This document shows positions 35,335-46,996 of a stretch of DNA of 64,000 nucleotides, piece after piece; positions within the stretch are counted from its first letter, which is position 1, and each line of letters starts with the position of its first letter. A model generated the notes under the pieces. It searched no databases. It saw only the letters and a list, made by a program, of their open reading frames with translations, and had not been told where the DNA came from. The stretch is from Cryptomeria japonica (taxonomy: Eukaryota > Streptophyta > Pinopsida > Cupressales > Cupressaceae), in NCBI RefSeq assembly GCF_030272615.1, contig NC_081414.1, positions 783,472,119 to 783,536,118 on the forward strand, in the 5' to 3' direction. The position numbers and the translations under genes were made by a program.

Positions 35335-35465
35335 TCTGGACACATCCTGCGCCTGTGTGAAGAATCTTGCGCTTGTGTTGAAGAGTCTTGCGCCTGTGTC
35401 AATACATTCTATGCTTGTGTTTTACAACCTGCGCTTGTGTCCTATCTTCTGCGCCTGTGTAAAGT
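35335..35465 (+). repeat. Cluster of tgcgc(c/t)tgtgt motifs near the 5' LTR
   Basis: Six copies about 15-25 bp apart: ctgcgcctgtgt, cttgcgcttgtgt and variants. A matching cluster with both orientations lies close to the 3' LTR at 42975-43095. Confidence 0.8.
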
Positions 35466-36530
35466 CCAGATCAGAGGTGAAAAATGCAGTTTTTACTTGA
35501 AAATTTTTATATGTTTTAGTAAATTGCAATTTTGAGGGTTTTCGGTGCATTTTTGGACAAATATGGTAAACATGATGAGACATCATTGATGTTTCTGAAA
35601 TTTGGTTCTAGATTATTTGAATACCTTTCCAACGCATCAAACGGTTTGTAATTCGGAGCTAGGATGAGAAAGTTATGCCTTCTCAAAGTGGACTGAAATT
35701 CTTATTTTTTTTTGATAATTTTGATAAATCAGATCATCTATGCTTTGGATTTTGGTACTAATTATCTGTGTAGGATCTTGGCATATGCATGACAAAGACC
35801 AAAAATCAAACTACTAACATGTGTTATGCAGATTCGATGGTCAAAGACAACAAATCAAACTTCTGACATGTGTTTTGCAGGTTGCCTTGGAGAAACAACC
35901 AAATTGTGTGTTTGAGTTTTTAATTAGGCACTTAAGGATTTTTTAAATAGGTTGGAAATGAACCCTTGTTTGCTTTGTTTTTTAAGTATGACATTGGAGT
36001 AGGAGAGTATGCTCTCATCCTTCATAGGGTGATCAGAAATCCAGATCTTCGATACCATGCTTGTCTTGTTGATTGTTTGTCTTCATTAGAGGGTCTGCCT
36101 TCCCGACCACTTTGCTTTAGCAAGCAAGTGATAATCGTGAGAAGGGAACGACCCAAAGTGAGTACGGCTAGAATTCCTTGGCATTCTAACTCACTATAAA
36201 AAAATACCTGATGGGCGAAAGCTTTGAAGGAAGTGTTACGTGGGAATTGTAGTTACTTGGGAAGTGATGACCCTTGGACTCTTTCTCATATCAACATCTA
36301 AGTAGGGCCTCTTGGTCTAAATCGTGCTTGCGCGACTAAATTTGTTTGGTATCTTGATGGGCTTAATGTCTCAATCATGCTTGCATGACATCAAGGAGTA
36401 ATGCTTAACAGAAATCCTTACTACATACCTTGTTTTTAGAGGCCAAAAACCCTTCTAGTTGCTTGAGAAGGACAAATTCGGATACTTGGAAGAGATACTA
36501 AGTTCGCCATGGGGAGATTCCATGGGGACT

Positions 36531-36590
36531 GATGCTTGGCTGCCCTGAGAAGTGAGTGCCGTGGAGGGGAGCCCGTGGGGTCAAGCATCT
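36531..36590 (+). promoter_or_regulatory. Conserved leader hairpin block
   Basis: gatgcttg (36531) pairs with caagcatc (36582), an exact 8-bp inverted repeat around ggctgcc...agaagtgagtg...ggggt. The sequence between the arms is shared with the leader of the minus-strand Ty3 element (17057-17114). Confidence 0.6.
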
Positions 36591-37546
36591 ATGTATTCTC
36601 CTTGAATCTCATAATGAGTCTACCTCTCAAGTACCTAATGTCTTTGCCTACCCTAGGGAATGTGGAAATGAGCATGATTGTCTTGAGTCTAAGTTATAAC
36701 ATCTTGCATTCTTTGATTGTCAAAAGTTGAATACCATTTCAAGAACAAACACATTGATATAACATAAGATCAAACACCAAGGACATTCATCCAACAAACA
36801 TTCAACAAGATTCAAAGATCATACTTCAAGCATGGTTATCCAACATTGGTCAAAAACTTGTCTCAACTCTTATGTCACTTACGTTTAGGTTCATCCTAGT
36901 TTGCATTTAGCAAAGTCATTATCAAGTATCAAAGTTAGGATTCACCTAAGTCATACTTCTTTTGCATATCAATAAAAGTCATCCATTTACATATGTCCTC
37001 TTGCATAAGAGCAATATCATTTCATAATTAAACCTTAGGTTTCATCTTAGGTGGACATTGTCATACATTTGCATTTGCATATCCCAAGTCTCTTCATTAA
37101 ACCTAAGTCTTTATCATATCATATTAAGATCATTTACATATTAATTATCCTTTTTCATATAGTCTCAAAAACCTAGGTCTTGTCATACTTGAGCAATCCA
37201 AATCTTTGATAAACCTTAAGTCATTGTTAAGAAGTCTAGACCTCATCAAGTCTTTTGTCCTTTTTGTCATCAATATCATTTCGTCAAACCTAGCTTAGTA
37301 TCCAAGCATATAGGGGAGACATTGTCATTTTGTCCTTTGTCCATTCAGTCCTTTTGTCCTTTGAGGTCTAGACATCATTTCAATTTCCTAAAGGTCCATC
37401 TCTTAGATTTGCATTTCAAAAGTTTGTCAAAATCTTCAAAACAACCAAAAACATAGATTGTATATTCATCTATTTAGTTTGCATTTAGTTGCATATCATA
37501 TATTATCCTTGAAAAATTCCAAAAAAATCGCATTTGCATAAGTGAC

Positions 37547-40087
37547 ATGCCTGTTGAGACAAGATCAAGATCTAAGAAGATGAGTGAACCAATGTATCAG
37601 ATGAGTGAACCAATGTATCAATCCATGGATAACATAGTAAATTCGCAGTTTCAAACTAGTCAAACAGTGCAAGTTGAAGGTTCATTAAACACATCTCTAC
37701 CACCATATGGAACGGTTCAACTTGGACCACCTCCATTATATGAACCAGTGTTTGTACCGATGAAACTAGGAAATGCACCTTTCAATTGGAATCAGTCCAG
37801 CTTGCAACAGGAAATACAAACACTGTATGAAGAACCAACTCTATCTCAAGGATGTGATTTAAATCAAGGCATTCACCAAGAAACAAATCCAAATGTCCAA
37901 CCAGACTCTTCATCAGATTTCGATGTCTCGGATGATGTTGTTATGTACCTTAAGGATCCAAAGTTGACAAAAAAGATGGATAAATTCTTGAATAAGCTCT
38001 TTAAAAGGTTCCCACAAAAATATCTTGACATGATGAGTAATGTGACCTCCTCAAGTAAGAAAATTAATGTGCAAAAACAACAAGGCGGTGAGTTGTTAGG
38101 TTTCTCTCTACATCCAAATGATGAAAATGTGCAACAAGAACTCCAACCCACCTTGATGAGTAAACGTGCTTCAAAGGCATTGACAGTGACTATTCCTCAA
38201 AAGTCCACACTCAAAATAATAAACAATCCATTGTTTAATGCAACACCTTTAACACCAGATCAAATGAAGGCCACACAAATGTTGATGACAGGTGTCCCTC
38301 AACAAGAAGTGATTCCTCGAATACCAAAAAGTGGATCCAAATCTAAGATGCAAGAAAGCTTTATGATTGGAATGTCTGATCTTACAAATGTTCAAATTGC
38401 CTTTCCTTCATGCCAAAGCATTAATCCCTTGCCAAAATCCCCCATGCATATTCAAAGTCCAACTCCATGTCAAGAGGATAATTTAGAGCACAAAGAAACA
38501 TGTCTTGAAACAGATCAAGATCAAGATCCCAAAACCTTATCATCCCATCCAATTGTTGACCAGGATCTCATCCTCCCAGACACTCATGATGATTCCCCTA
38601 TTCTTGTCCATCCTATCTAAAGTCCTATTGACATTCCACTCCCCGAGCAAGATCAAGATATCCTAGTCCATCCAATCCCAAAGGATCCCATTCCATTTAA
38701 TGAGCAAAATGTCCTTTCAAATCCCATTGACATTCCACTTCCTCAGAAAGATCAAGATATCCCTTCCATCCTTTCCGATGATCCCATTGAAAGTCAAGAG
38801 CAAAGCACCTTTAAAGAAGATTCCAATGATCTTCCTCCTTGTCAAGATCAAATTATTCCTTCAGATCCTCCACAAGATCTACTTGTTCCTCCATCTCCAT
38901 GTCCTAATCCTCCGTGTCCACCCCAAGATCCCATTTCTTTTGAGGATCCCATTATTTCTCCCATCCCATCTCTTGAAGAGCCTGTCATTGAGCCATGTCC
39001 ACTACACACTCCTAGTCCCCCTCATGATCCTGATACCCCTCATGATTCTAACGTGTCAGTGCAAGATGTTCATGAACCCCCTACATGCATAATGGGTTCT
39101 TCCACTTTGGTGCAATCCGATCCACTTCAAGATCTCATTATTTCTCTCATATCACATCCACCTCATAATGAACTCGCGTCTTCTTCCCAAAGAAAAGAGT
39201 GTCCTATTAGTCAAAATATTGATAAAGGCAAAGGAGTAGACCTTCATGAGCAAGAACCCCTTCATGTGAAAGAGTATACTAATGGTCATGGCTACACAAC
39301 TCACTCTCAAGATGTTGGTATCCCTTCAAAGTCAAAATTCAAATGTCCACCTTCTCCATCATCACTTCCATCCATTCTAGGTCCCTATATCCCTCCATCT
39401 CCTATGCAACATCAGCAAAGGCACACATCTTGGAGAACCTTCCATCAATCCCATAGGCCTCCATACCATTCCCATCCACATCAACATTCATTCCCTCTTC
39501 CAAGCAATTTGGATGCCAAGCATAAAAGTCATAAGTCTAGAAATCCACATGTATTCAAGGATCAACATGTCCAATCTAATCGACATGTCAAAACAAAGAG
39601 CAATATGATCTATCAAGAAAAGGAAATATCCAAAAGGCCACAAAAGCCCACTGAGCAAAATAAAGCAAAGTAAAAATATATATGGGTTCCTAAATCCCTT
39701 GTGCAAGCAATGCACTCCAAGGAACCACACAAGCATGAAAAATCAAAAACCATGTGGATCCCTAAGCGGCTCCTTGAAGCACAAAAGCCTAAAGAAACAT
39801 CCAACTTGGCATCCAAAGTTGCTATTCCTCCTTCCAAACCTTCCAAGTCTATTCCTTCATCACCTTCTTCATCCATTTTGGGCCCTTATGTCCCAAAATC
39901 CCAAGTTATTCCTCCATCCAAATCTCAATATCCAAAACCCACTCTTCCTCCATCAGTCCATCACCCCTCAAGGTGTGTGCCAATGTCGATCTTGCCTTCA
40001 TTTCCATCCACTGAAGCACAATTCTTCCAATACCCTATCCATTATCCAATGCATATTTTCCATCCTTCCATCCAATCCTTTGCATAA
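37547..40087 (+). pseudogene. Unknown ORF (about 846 codons) in gag position
   Basis: A single frame from ATG at 37547 to TAA at 40085, with only two internal stops (38618 and 39671, each a CAA-to-TAA type change in context). It begins MPVETRSRSKK, like MPVWTRAQYEQ of the minus-strand Ty3 gag. A duplicated MSEPMYQ follows. The only helical-looking segment is LTKKMDKFLNKLFKRFPQKY. The rest is Pro/Ser/Asp/His-rich, with many DPI, IPLP and PPSP strings, and ends with two WVPK/WIPK-type motifs (YIWVPKSLVQAM, TMWIPKRLLEAQ). No zinc knuckle or enzyme motif is seen. It may be a diverged gag. The function is unknown. Confidence 0.65.
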
Positions 40088-42544
40088 ATCCTTGCCTTAG
40101 TGTCATGTCATTTTCCATGTCCTTATCTTACCAACATCTTTGAGCATACTTTTAAAGGTCATGGTCTATTTTTTTCAAGGCTACTATCCAAACAAAAAGA
40201 CGCTTGAGTCCTTCTTCCATTCCCTATCATGTGTCCGTCTTCTTCTGAAAAAGTCAAAATCCAAAAAAATAAAAAATAAAAGTGAAAAATTGAAAAAAAA
40301 AAAAAGAAAAAAAGAAAAAGAAAAAAGTAAAGAAAAATAATTCATCCACTGGTGAAAACCTGGCAAACAGGCGCCTTGGGCAAGTACCATGATAAAAACC
40401 TGGCAAACAGGCGTCATGTGTAATCTATGAACTTCTTGCACACCACACTTGGGGGCAGGTTTCCTCCTATCATATCCTTTTGTCCTTAATTGTTCCATTA
40501 TCCTATCAAACCCATGTCATACTCCTTCATATCCTTTTGTCCTTCATTGTTCCATTATCCTAGCGAACCCTTGTCATTACCCTTCATATCCTGTTGTCCC
40601 TCATGTCCAGTTTCCCTTTCCACTTTTGATCTTGACAAGGCTGACGATCTTCATGAGCATCATGTATCTTGTTTGCAGCTTTTAGTCTATCATAGCTTTT
40701 GGTCTTTATCCATTTGCTTATTATAACTTTTCATCCATATTCCCTGGCTTTTACCACTATCCCTTAGCCAATCCCGACCTTCAGCCCATGTCCCTTATCC
40801 ATTCTTGGTCTTGCTTATCCTATCCATATCATATCGCTATCCATACACTCTTTTTGTCCCTTGATCTTGATCTGACATAAGGACATGAAATGCAAAACAT
40901 ATTTTTCAAACACCTCTTGACATGTCCCTCATGCCATTTCACTACTTTACATTGTCATATCCAGTCTCTTGTCCCATCACGCCATAGCCCTTGGAAATTG
41001 CATCTGCATTGTCTCCATAATAAAAGGTCCTTTGTCTTCCCTCTATCCACCATCATTTCAGCAAGCCTATTTATTCACCTGTCATATTCCTTGCCTTGCT
41101 AGACACTGGGGGCAAAATTTGAAAAAATCATAAAAAAATAAAAAAAATGTCCTGAAATAATTCCAAAAAAAATCTTAAAAAGTCCTGAAAAAGTTCCAAA
41201 AAAATTGAAAAAGGTCCTGAAAAAATTCCAAAAAAATCTTAAAATGTCCTGAAAAAAAAATTCATAAAAATTGAATAATGTCCTGAAAAAATCTTAAAAA
41301 AAAATTGAAAAATGTCATCAACAAAATTCATAAAAATCATATAAAGTCCTGAAAAAATTGAAAACACAAAAAAATTGTAAAACTTCAAAAACAAAACAAA
41401 CATTCTGCAATAAATTATTCCCTTTGTGCATCGACAGCTCACTGCGTATACGTCCAACAATTTGCAATCAAACATTGTGCTTTAACTGAAATCACGCATT
41501 AACAGATGAACTTTTTCAACTCAAACCAAGCATTCAAACTGATCCAAATTGTCTTATCAATCAAATATCTGCATTAAAAATCATTTGTCCTTGTCACATT
41601 ATCATGGGTCTTATACAGGGTGTGGTATACTCGAAACCAGACTGTGTCCTATCTTATACGGGGTACCGCATTTCCTGAAACCAGACAGCATGATCGTCCT
41701 ATCAGCACATTCAACTTTTGACAATGAAGATCAAGATGTTTGTTTGATTTGCTTGAATTTGTGAGTCTTATCTTTTTATTGATTTATCTTTGGCTTCGAT
41801 CATGTCCCTATGTTGCTCGATGATGTCACTGAGTGATTTAGAGTGACCGGGATGGCTCATGGTCTCTTTCTTTGATTGTGATTGTCGTTTGTCTGTGATG
41901 TGTCTGTCTTTTGCAAATCGGGTTGCATTTCAGCTCTGGCCTTCAATGCCATGATGCTACGCATCCATTTTGCTAAATAAAAATAAAGGTTCTCACCTAC
42001 AAAGTGCATTATTGAAAGCAAATTTTCATCATCTCTAACTGTCTTCTATTTTATTTCTTCTTACTAACACTTCTTCCGTCCGGTCGGATAGTCAATTCGG
42101 TCTAGTGCTCCGATATCCATGCACATATACTGCATCCTGCATTCATGTGGTTAGTACATTTGCATTCCATCACGTATATCACATCAAGCATTTTTATCCA
42201 TTTCATTTCATAAATGCATCAAAAATACATAAACATACATTCATACATGTTCATACAAAGTGCATAAGTCATCCATATATAGCAAAATCACTACATCAGT
42301 CATAACATATTGCATCCATCATATCGATGCCTATCATATCACATATCATCATAATGTCGGAGTACAAAATCGGACTGTTTGTCCTAAGTATGGCCCGCAG
42401 GCTGACTACATAATGGCAAACTACATGATGTCTACTGTCTGTCATACGGAGCACATGCCTCTGTCACTGGGTGCTCCCTCTGTCCTCCTCATCCCTGCCA
42501 TGTCTCGCAGATGATGTACCCGGTCCTGGTCCTGGCTGCGGTGG
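40088..42544. other. 3' region of the 11.44-kb element, no gene
   Basis: Pyrimidine-rich, with many ttttgtcct/cttgtcc strings, then an A-rich minisatellite. A direct repeat of aaaacctggcaaacaggcg occurs at about 40355 and 40395. Many short open frames overlap here and none has a domain. Confidence 0.55.
41110..41360 (+). repeat. A-rich minisatellite (aatgtcctgaaaaaattcc units)
   Basis: About ten imperfect copies of gtcctgaaaaaattccaaaa with variable A runs. It appears to have arisen by slippage. Confidence 0.75.
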
Positions 42545-43350
42545 TCTCATCGGTCCACTCACTCCTATACTGCTCAATGTCCTCCGAGAGCGTGACCTGC
42601 TCTCTGTCCTCGATCGTGCCCGATATGAAGGTGCTCTCCGCTCCGGTGGAACTGCACCTTCATATAGTGTCCTCCAGTACAGTCTCTCCTCGCCAATCCC
42701 AGTCCAGCTAATGTGTCTCTCTCTGTGCTCCTGAGTCTATGTCGTAGCATGAAACAGTCCGGTCGATTCTCCCGTGCGATCAATGGATATTGTCGACTCT
42801 GCATCACAATCGGGGCATCATTTTGTCAGTTTTAGGGTTTGCTCCTATGGGTTGCATTTCCTCATTTTCATGTCCAAATTGGGGTGTTTTTCATCTACAT
42901 TGGCCTATCCTACCCATTCCCCCCCTTGTCAGGTCATTTGCATGCCATTTCCAATCAAAAGTGAGTCATTTTTCAACTCTTGCGCTTGTGTAAGATAAAT
43001 TGCGCTTGTGTCAGGTGAATTGCGCTTGTGTCTTCCTACACAAGCGCAGAACATCATACACAAGCGCAGGTTTAGATGACACAAGCGCAGATGTCCATTT
43101 TGGTGCCTCCTGTGGGTCCCGCAATGTCCCGTAAGCCATCACAATTCATGAAATTCAAAACATGAGTTTTTGAGATACATACCGCTGCTCCTGCATCCTC
43201 CGATCGTCCGAATGTGCATACACGTTCTCCAAGGTGATCCGCCATTGGAATGTTTGCCATCTGTCTGCAAGTGTCCTTGTCCACAGCAACAAATCCTCCT
43301 CTTTCGCTACTGCAAATGAGTCACTTTCACCCTCTTGGTCCCATTTATAG
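42545..43350 (-). pseudogene. Remnant of the antisense PMD-type gene
   Basis: Minus-strand translation of about 42690-42550 gives LYWRTLYEGAVPPERRAPSY and then RARSRTESRSRS. This matches the tail of the antisense gene at 3553-3753 (YYRRHYEDVVPREHKAPSF). At the other end, a minus-strand TATA-like ctataaatgg (43341-43350) and a donor-like GCG/GTATGT near 43182 repeat the layout at 6683 and 6536. The PMD itself is gone. Homology of the tail is visible by eye; the shared promoter and intron plan is inference. Confidence 0.55.
42975..43095. repeat. Direct and inverted ttgcgcttgtgt repeats near the 3' LTR
   Basis: Three copies of ttgcgcttgtgt (42981-43032) are followed by three copies in reverse orientation (acacaagcgcag, about 43037-43090). 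The central pair gcgcttgtg...cacaagcgc can form a strong hairpin. Confidence 0.85.
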
Positions 43351-43607
43351 CTCTTTGTCATTGCATAGATGGACGTGCATCCTCTCCATCTTATGTTGGT
43401 CGCGGTCTTGTGCACCTTAAATTGTTTGTCCTTCATGCATCCGATCTCCGATTGTCAGTCCGTTCGATCCTGTCATTTTTATCGATCAATTGGCCTCTTT
43501 TCCGCATGTTCCCGGCCAATTCCTCGAGGGGGCATGCATATGTCATTATTATTGTCTGGGGCATTTAGTTATTGTTCTTTGAAACAATGCTTAAAATCGC
43601 ATTGTCT

Positions 43608-43622
43608 CAAAGAGGGGCAAAA
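43608..43622 (+). other. Polypurine tract of the 11.44-kb element
   Basis: caaagaggggcaaaa directly before TGTAGACA, identical to 7032-7046. Confidence 0.9.
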
Positions 43623-45143
43623 TGTAGACACCCAAAAATGGTCAACACTTGCGAAGTCATACTTCAACGTTTGCGCATTGCCTCATTTTAGGTTTTTGCG
43701 TCGCATTAACATTTCTCCTATGTCACGCACTTGGTCTTTATCATTTGCGAACATCGAGTCATTCTTCTATATTCTTCAATCATCTCGTCCTCGAATTTGG
43801 TCTTGTCAACAACATTATCCAGTCATGATTTTGATCGATTTTATCTTATTGCATCAATGAGCATGCTTATTTGTCATCATTTTGGACATCGTCAATCCTA
43901 ATTAGGGTTTTGTCCTCTTATCAATCTTATCATCAATCTTATCATCATCAATCCTTCAATCTTGTCATTTTAACGATCGATTTGTCATTGACCATTGTCA
44001 TATTCAATCTTGTCATCGATCGTGGTCATTATCTTGTCATTTTGCAATCTATTTTGTCATCGATTCTTGTCCTCTTGTCGATCTTGTCATTTTGCGATCA
44101 ATTTTGCTATCGATCATTGTCTATCTTAATTATGTCAATTTGGATCAATTTGTCATTGTTCCTCGTCAATTGGCGCATTTATCAATCAAATCATTTTGTC
44201 GCATTGGTCATTTATCAGTCCACAATCATGACATTAATTATCCTCAATCAAGACCTAATTGTCATTTTCGCATTTCTAATTCGTCTTCTAGGGTTTTATG
44301 ATTTATTCATTTAACCTAATTTGTCATTTCTTCCTTTAGGATTAAATAAATTACTTATTTATCCTAAGTCTTCTCATTACAATTAAATCTTTATTTAATT
44401 GGCTAATTATTCCTCTTTGTGAATTGATTAATAAATGAAAAATTATTAATTAATTCACTAAATCCTAATTCTAATTTCCATCAATTTCCAATTTCCTAAT
44501 TTTCATCAATTTCAATTTCCTAATTTTTCAAATTTCTAATTCCTTTTCCCTCCTAATTCATCTCCTAATTCCATGGGAATGGCATGTCAATTTGTCATAA
44601 AATTGTCATAATTGACAATCAATCAATTTTGACATAGAATGTGTCATAATTTGTCATCAAATTGTCAATCAATCAAATTATGCATGGAAAGTGCATAATT
44701 TGTCATAATTTGTCATATTGATTTGCAATTTCCATTTGAATTGCATCATGCCAATTTTGTGATTTCTCCAATTTCTCTATAAATTGGATAATTTTTCTTC
44801 AATCATCCCCTTCAATTACTTCTTGAAATCCGAATTGCTGTCAAACTATCAAATTTTAGTTCTAGTACTCTTGAGCTTTTTGCTTTCAATTGTGAGGGCA
44901 CTTGTAGGTGAGATCCACAAAACTATTGAAGAGGAAAGAACAACAATGGAGCCGCATGGAAGGAGTATTCAATCTTGAATCTGGTTTGCATAATGTTTTC
45001 TTTTGAATGCTTCATTTTCATACCTCTATTGAATGTGCATTGTGATTAGGTTCATTGCAATGAGTATTTCTTTGATTGAGCTATCATGTTTAATGTTTTG
45101 ATTGATATATCTTATTTTGATGAATCCTAATTTCTATCCTACA
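43623..45143 (+). repeat. 3' LTR of the 11.44-kb element
   Basis: TGTAGACACCCAAAAATGG to CTATCCTACA, 1,521 bp, near-identical to 33702-35222, followed by the TSD ctttc. Confidence 0.96.
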
Positions 45144-45148
45144 CTTTC

Positions 45149-45654
45149 ATTTTATATGCCGGTGGAAATGCTCTTAAAACTTTAGAAACAATTTCATCTT
45201 CACTCAAGGATCCTCCACAACATTGTATTCCCAAAATAATTTCATTAACCCTTTCCATAAAAGAAAAAATTCTTACATCGTCTTCCATTTTCGGATTTTC
45301 ATACCCGACCCGGAAACATTCCGATTTTGCAATTTTGACAGTGGTATCTCCTTCATTCAATGTCTCCAATTTATCCCAAATAGCTTTAGCAGTAGATCAG
45401 TCTGATAATCCCATGATTTGCTGATCTAACAAGGTGCTCAAAAGTGCTTCTCTTTCTTTACAATCATTTTCTTGATCCTTACCCAATGTTGGTGGATTAG
45501 GTTGATTTGGTGTAGGACCAACATAGCCATTCTTTGTAACATCCCATATATCTCTTCCAATACAATTCAGATGTGTCTCCGTTCTGATTTTCCATATACC
45601 ATAGTTAGTTCCATCAAGTTTCAGACTATCCTTCCTGTAAAAGTTTGTTGCCAT
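45149..45654 (-). pseudogene. Copia gag, N-terminal part (copy 2)
   Basis: It starts MATNFYRKDSLKLDGTNY, then GIWKIRTETHLNCIGRDIWD, a typical UBN2/gag-polypeptide start of plant copia elements. A TGA near 45397 replaces an expected Trp. The frame continues with STAKAIWDKLETLNEGD, FSFMERVNEIILGI and VLRAFPPAYKMKV, up to the TSD of the 11.44-kb element. The gag resumes at 33696. Confidence 0.92.
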
Positions 45655-45696
45655 TGAATCTCCTCAAGTTGTTAAACTTCTGCAAAAAGAGGACTT

Positions 45697-45709
45697 AGCT
45701 CTGATACCA
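45697..45709 (-). other. Copia primer binding site
   Basis: The minus strand reads tggtatcagagct, the initiator-Met tRNA primer site, two bases inside the 5' LTR end. Confidence 0.93.
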
Positions 45710-45711
45710 AT

Positions 45712-46596
45712 TATTAGGACTCAGAGGCAATTGAGAGGGGGGGATGAATCAGTTGTCTATTAATTTCAACCCAAATCAAACTTGATACTTTATATTGTAA
45801 ACCAAACTTAATGTCGGTTGATAGATTAGAAGTTAATATTTATACTAATGAAACTCAATGCATAAAACAGAAAGAGAAACAACATCCACAACACATAACA
45901 TATAGATTTGTATGTGGAAAACCTGTAAGGGGAAAAAAAATGGTGGGAAACCTTACCCACAATTACATGATACTACTACAGATAGTATGTGTATACAAAT
46001 GGGGTCTACACATGCAGAAAGGCCAACCACCTAGAGCTCATTGCTCAATCACAAAATAGGAGTCACACTGACTACAATTGGATGGTTAAATCCAATGATA
46101 ATGTACTGCTCAAAGTAGCATCTCCAATGCTGGATTTAGTACCGGTTAAGCTCTGATAATCACCTTCAAACCTTCCTTGAACTTTCTCTATGGTCTTCTC
46201 ATGTGATCTTCAATATTCACACATACCATGTTATAAAACCATATATTATATACCATTCTCTTCCTATTACTGCTTCTACATCTATCTCACAAATGAGATT
46301 TTGCATATATACCAAAACCTAAGACCAAATGTGTAGGTCGTCTTACTAAGAATATTACAATTAAATAAATTACAAATAAGTCAAGATGTGATGCATCATG
46401 TCGGCTCAATATATTTACAACAATATCCAATTAATAAATCATCTCCATGATGTGTTGTGCTGATCTGGAATAGATAATGCATGACAGTCCATAACTTAGA
46501 CCAATTTGCCAGTAATAGCAAATATGTCAACCCGATTAGACCAATAACCAAAATAACAAAACCAAGTATCCAAACCATGTCTTCGACATAACCAAG
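45712..46596 (-). repeat. 5' LTR of copia copy 2, inner part
   Basis: It matches the 3' LTR at 26750 onward from its primer-site side, up to aaccaag where the DNA transposon begins. The LTR terminus has mutated from tgttagg to tattagg. The missing outer 200 bp are at 62865-63064. Confidence 0.92.
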
Positions 46597-46640
46597 GGGT
46601 ATGTGCACAAAGATGGTGGTCAGAAAAGTGGACACCACCC
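46597..46640 (+). repeat. Left terminal inverted repeat
   Basis: A 26-bp core with one mismatch to the right end. After an 8-9 bp indel, agtggacac is also shared, so the repeat extends to about 45 bp imperfectly. Confidence 0.9.
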
Positions 46641-46644
46641 AAAA

Positions 46645-46865
46645 AAAATGGAAAAACAAGCAGCGCATACGTGGTTCTAAAATTTGAAATGACCGTGTAC
46701 GGGCTTAGGTTTGATGTTCCCGAGCCTAGAGAAGGTAGTGCGTATGTGCTGCTTTTAGGGAAAGTAGCACATACATGCTACCTCTAGGAAAATGAGAATG
46801 TATGCACTACTTATAGGAAAATGAGCACGTACGTGCTAATAATCTCAAAAAATCCATGTACGCAG
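46645..46865. repeat. Subterminal acgtacgt-type repeats, left end
   Basis: Several copies of variants of gcacgtacgtgct/gtagcacatacatgctac, some perfectly palindromic (gagcacgtacgtgct at about 46825), spaced 30-40 bp. Related motifs recur near 53590-53790 and 61895-61990. Subterminal repeats of this type are often transposase binding sites. Confidence 0.75.
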
Positions 46866-46996
46866 TGCCTGTCAAAAAAAGTTTTTAAAAAAAAACTGGG
46901 TCTTATTTTCCTGTGAATAGCACATTTTTAATTTATTTTTTCTTCATTTTCTCTCCTAAACCACAAAAGGGGTGCTAGATTTCTCCTCCAGACACT

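Larger units (their letters stand above)
35244..37546 (+). other. Long leader of the 11.44-kb element
   Basis: 2.3 kb without a convincing gene. It begins with a cluster of tgcgc(c/t)tgtgt motifs (35335-35465) and contains the conserved hairpin block (36531-36590). Otherwise it is AT-rich and stop-rich. Confidence 0.6.
33702..45143 (+). mobile_element. Complete 11.44-kb non-autonomous LTR element
   Basis: LTRs of 1,521 bp at both ends, TSD ctttc at 33697-33701 and 45144-45148, a primer-site candidate, a polypurine tract, and one long unknown ORF in gag position. I see no protease, integrase, RT or RNase H. By eye the two LTRs differ at four positions, all transitions (near 33967, 34072, 34244 and 35219 in the left copy), so the insertion is recent relative to the rest of the window. 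Its PPT-LTR junction and antisense remnant match the Tat-like element. Confidence 0.95.

Noticed and set aside
37873-38151. Minus-strand frame in the 11.44-kb ORF region
   Set aside because: Shadow of the plus-strand ORF with no supporting motif.
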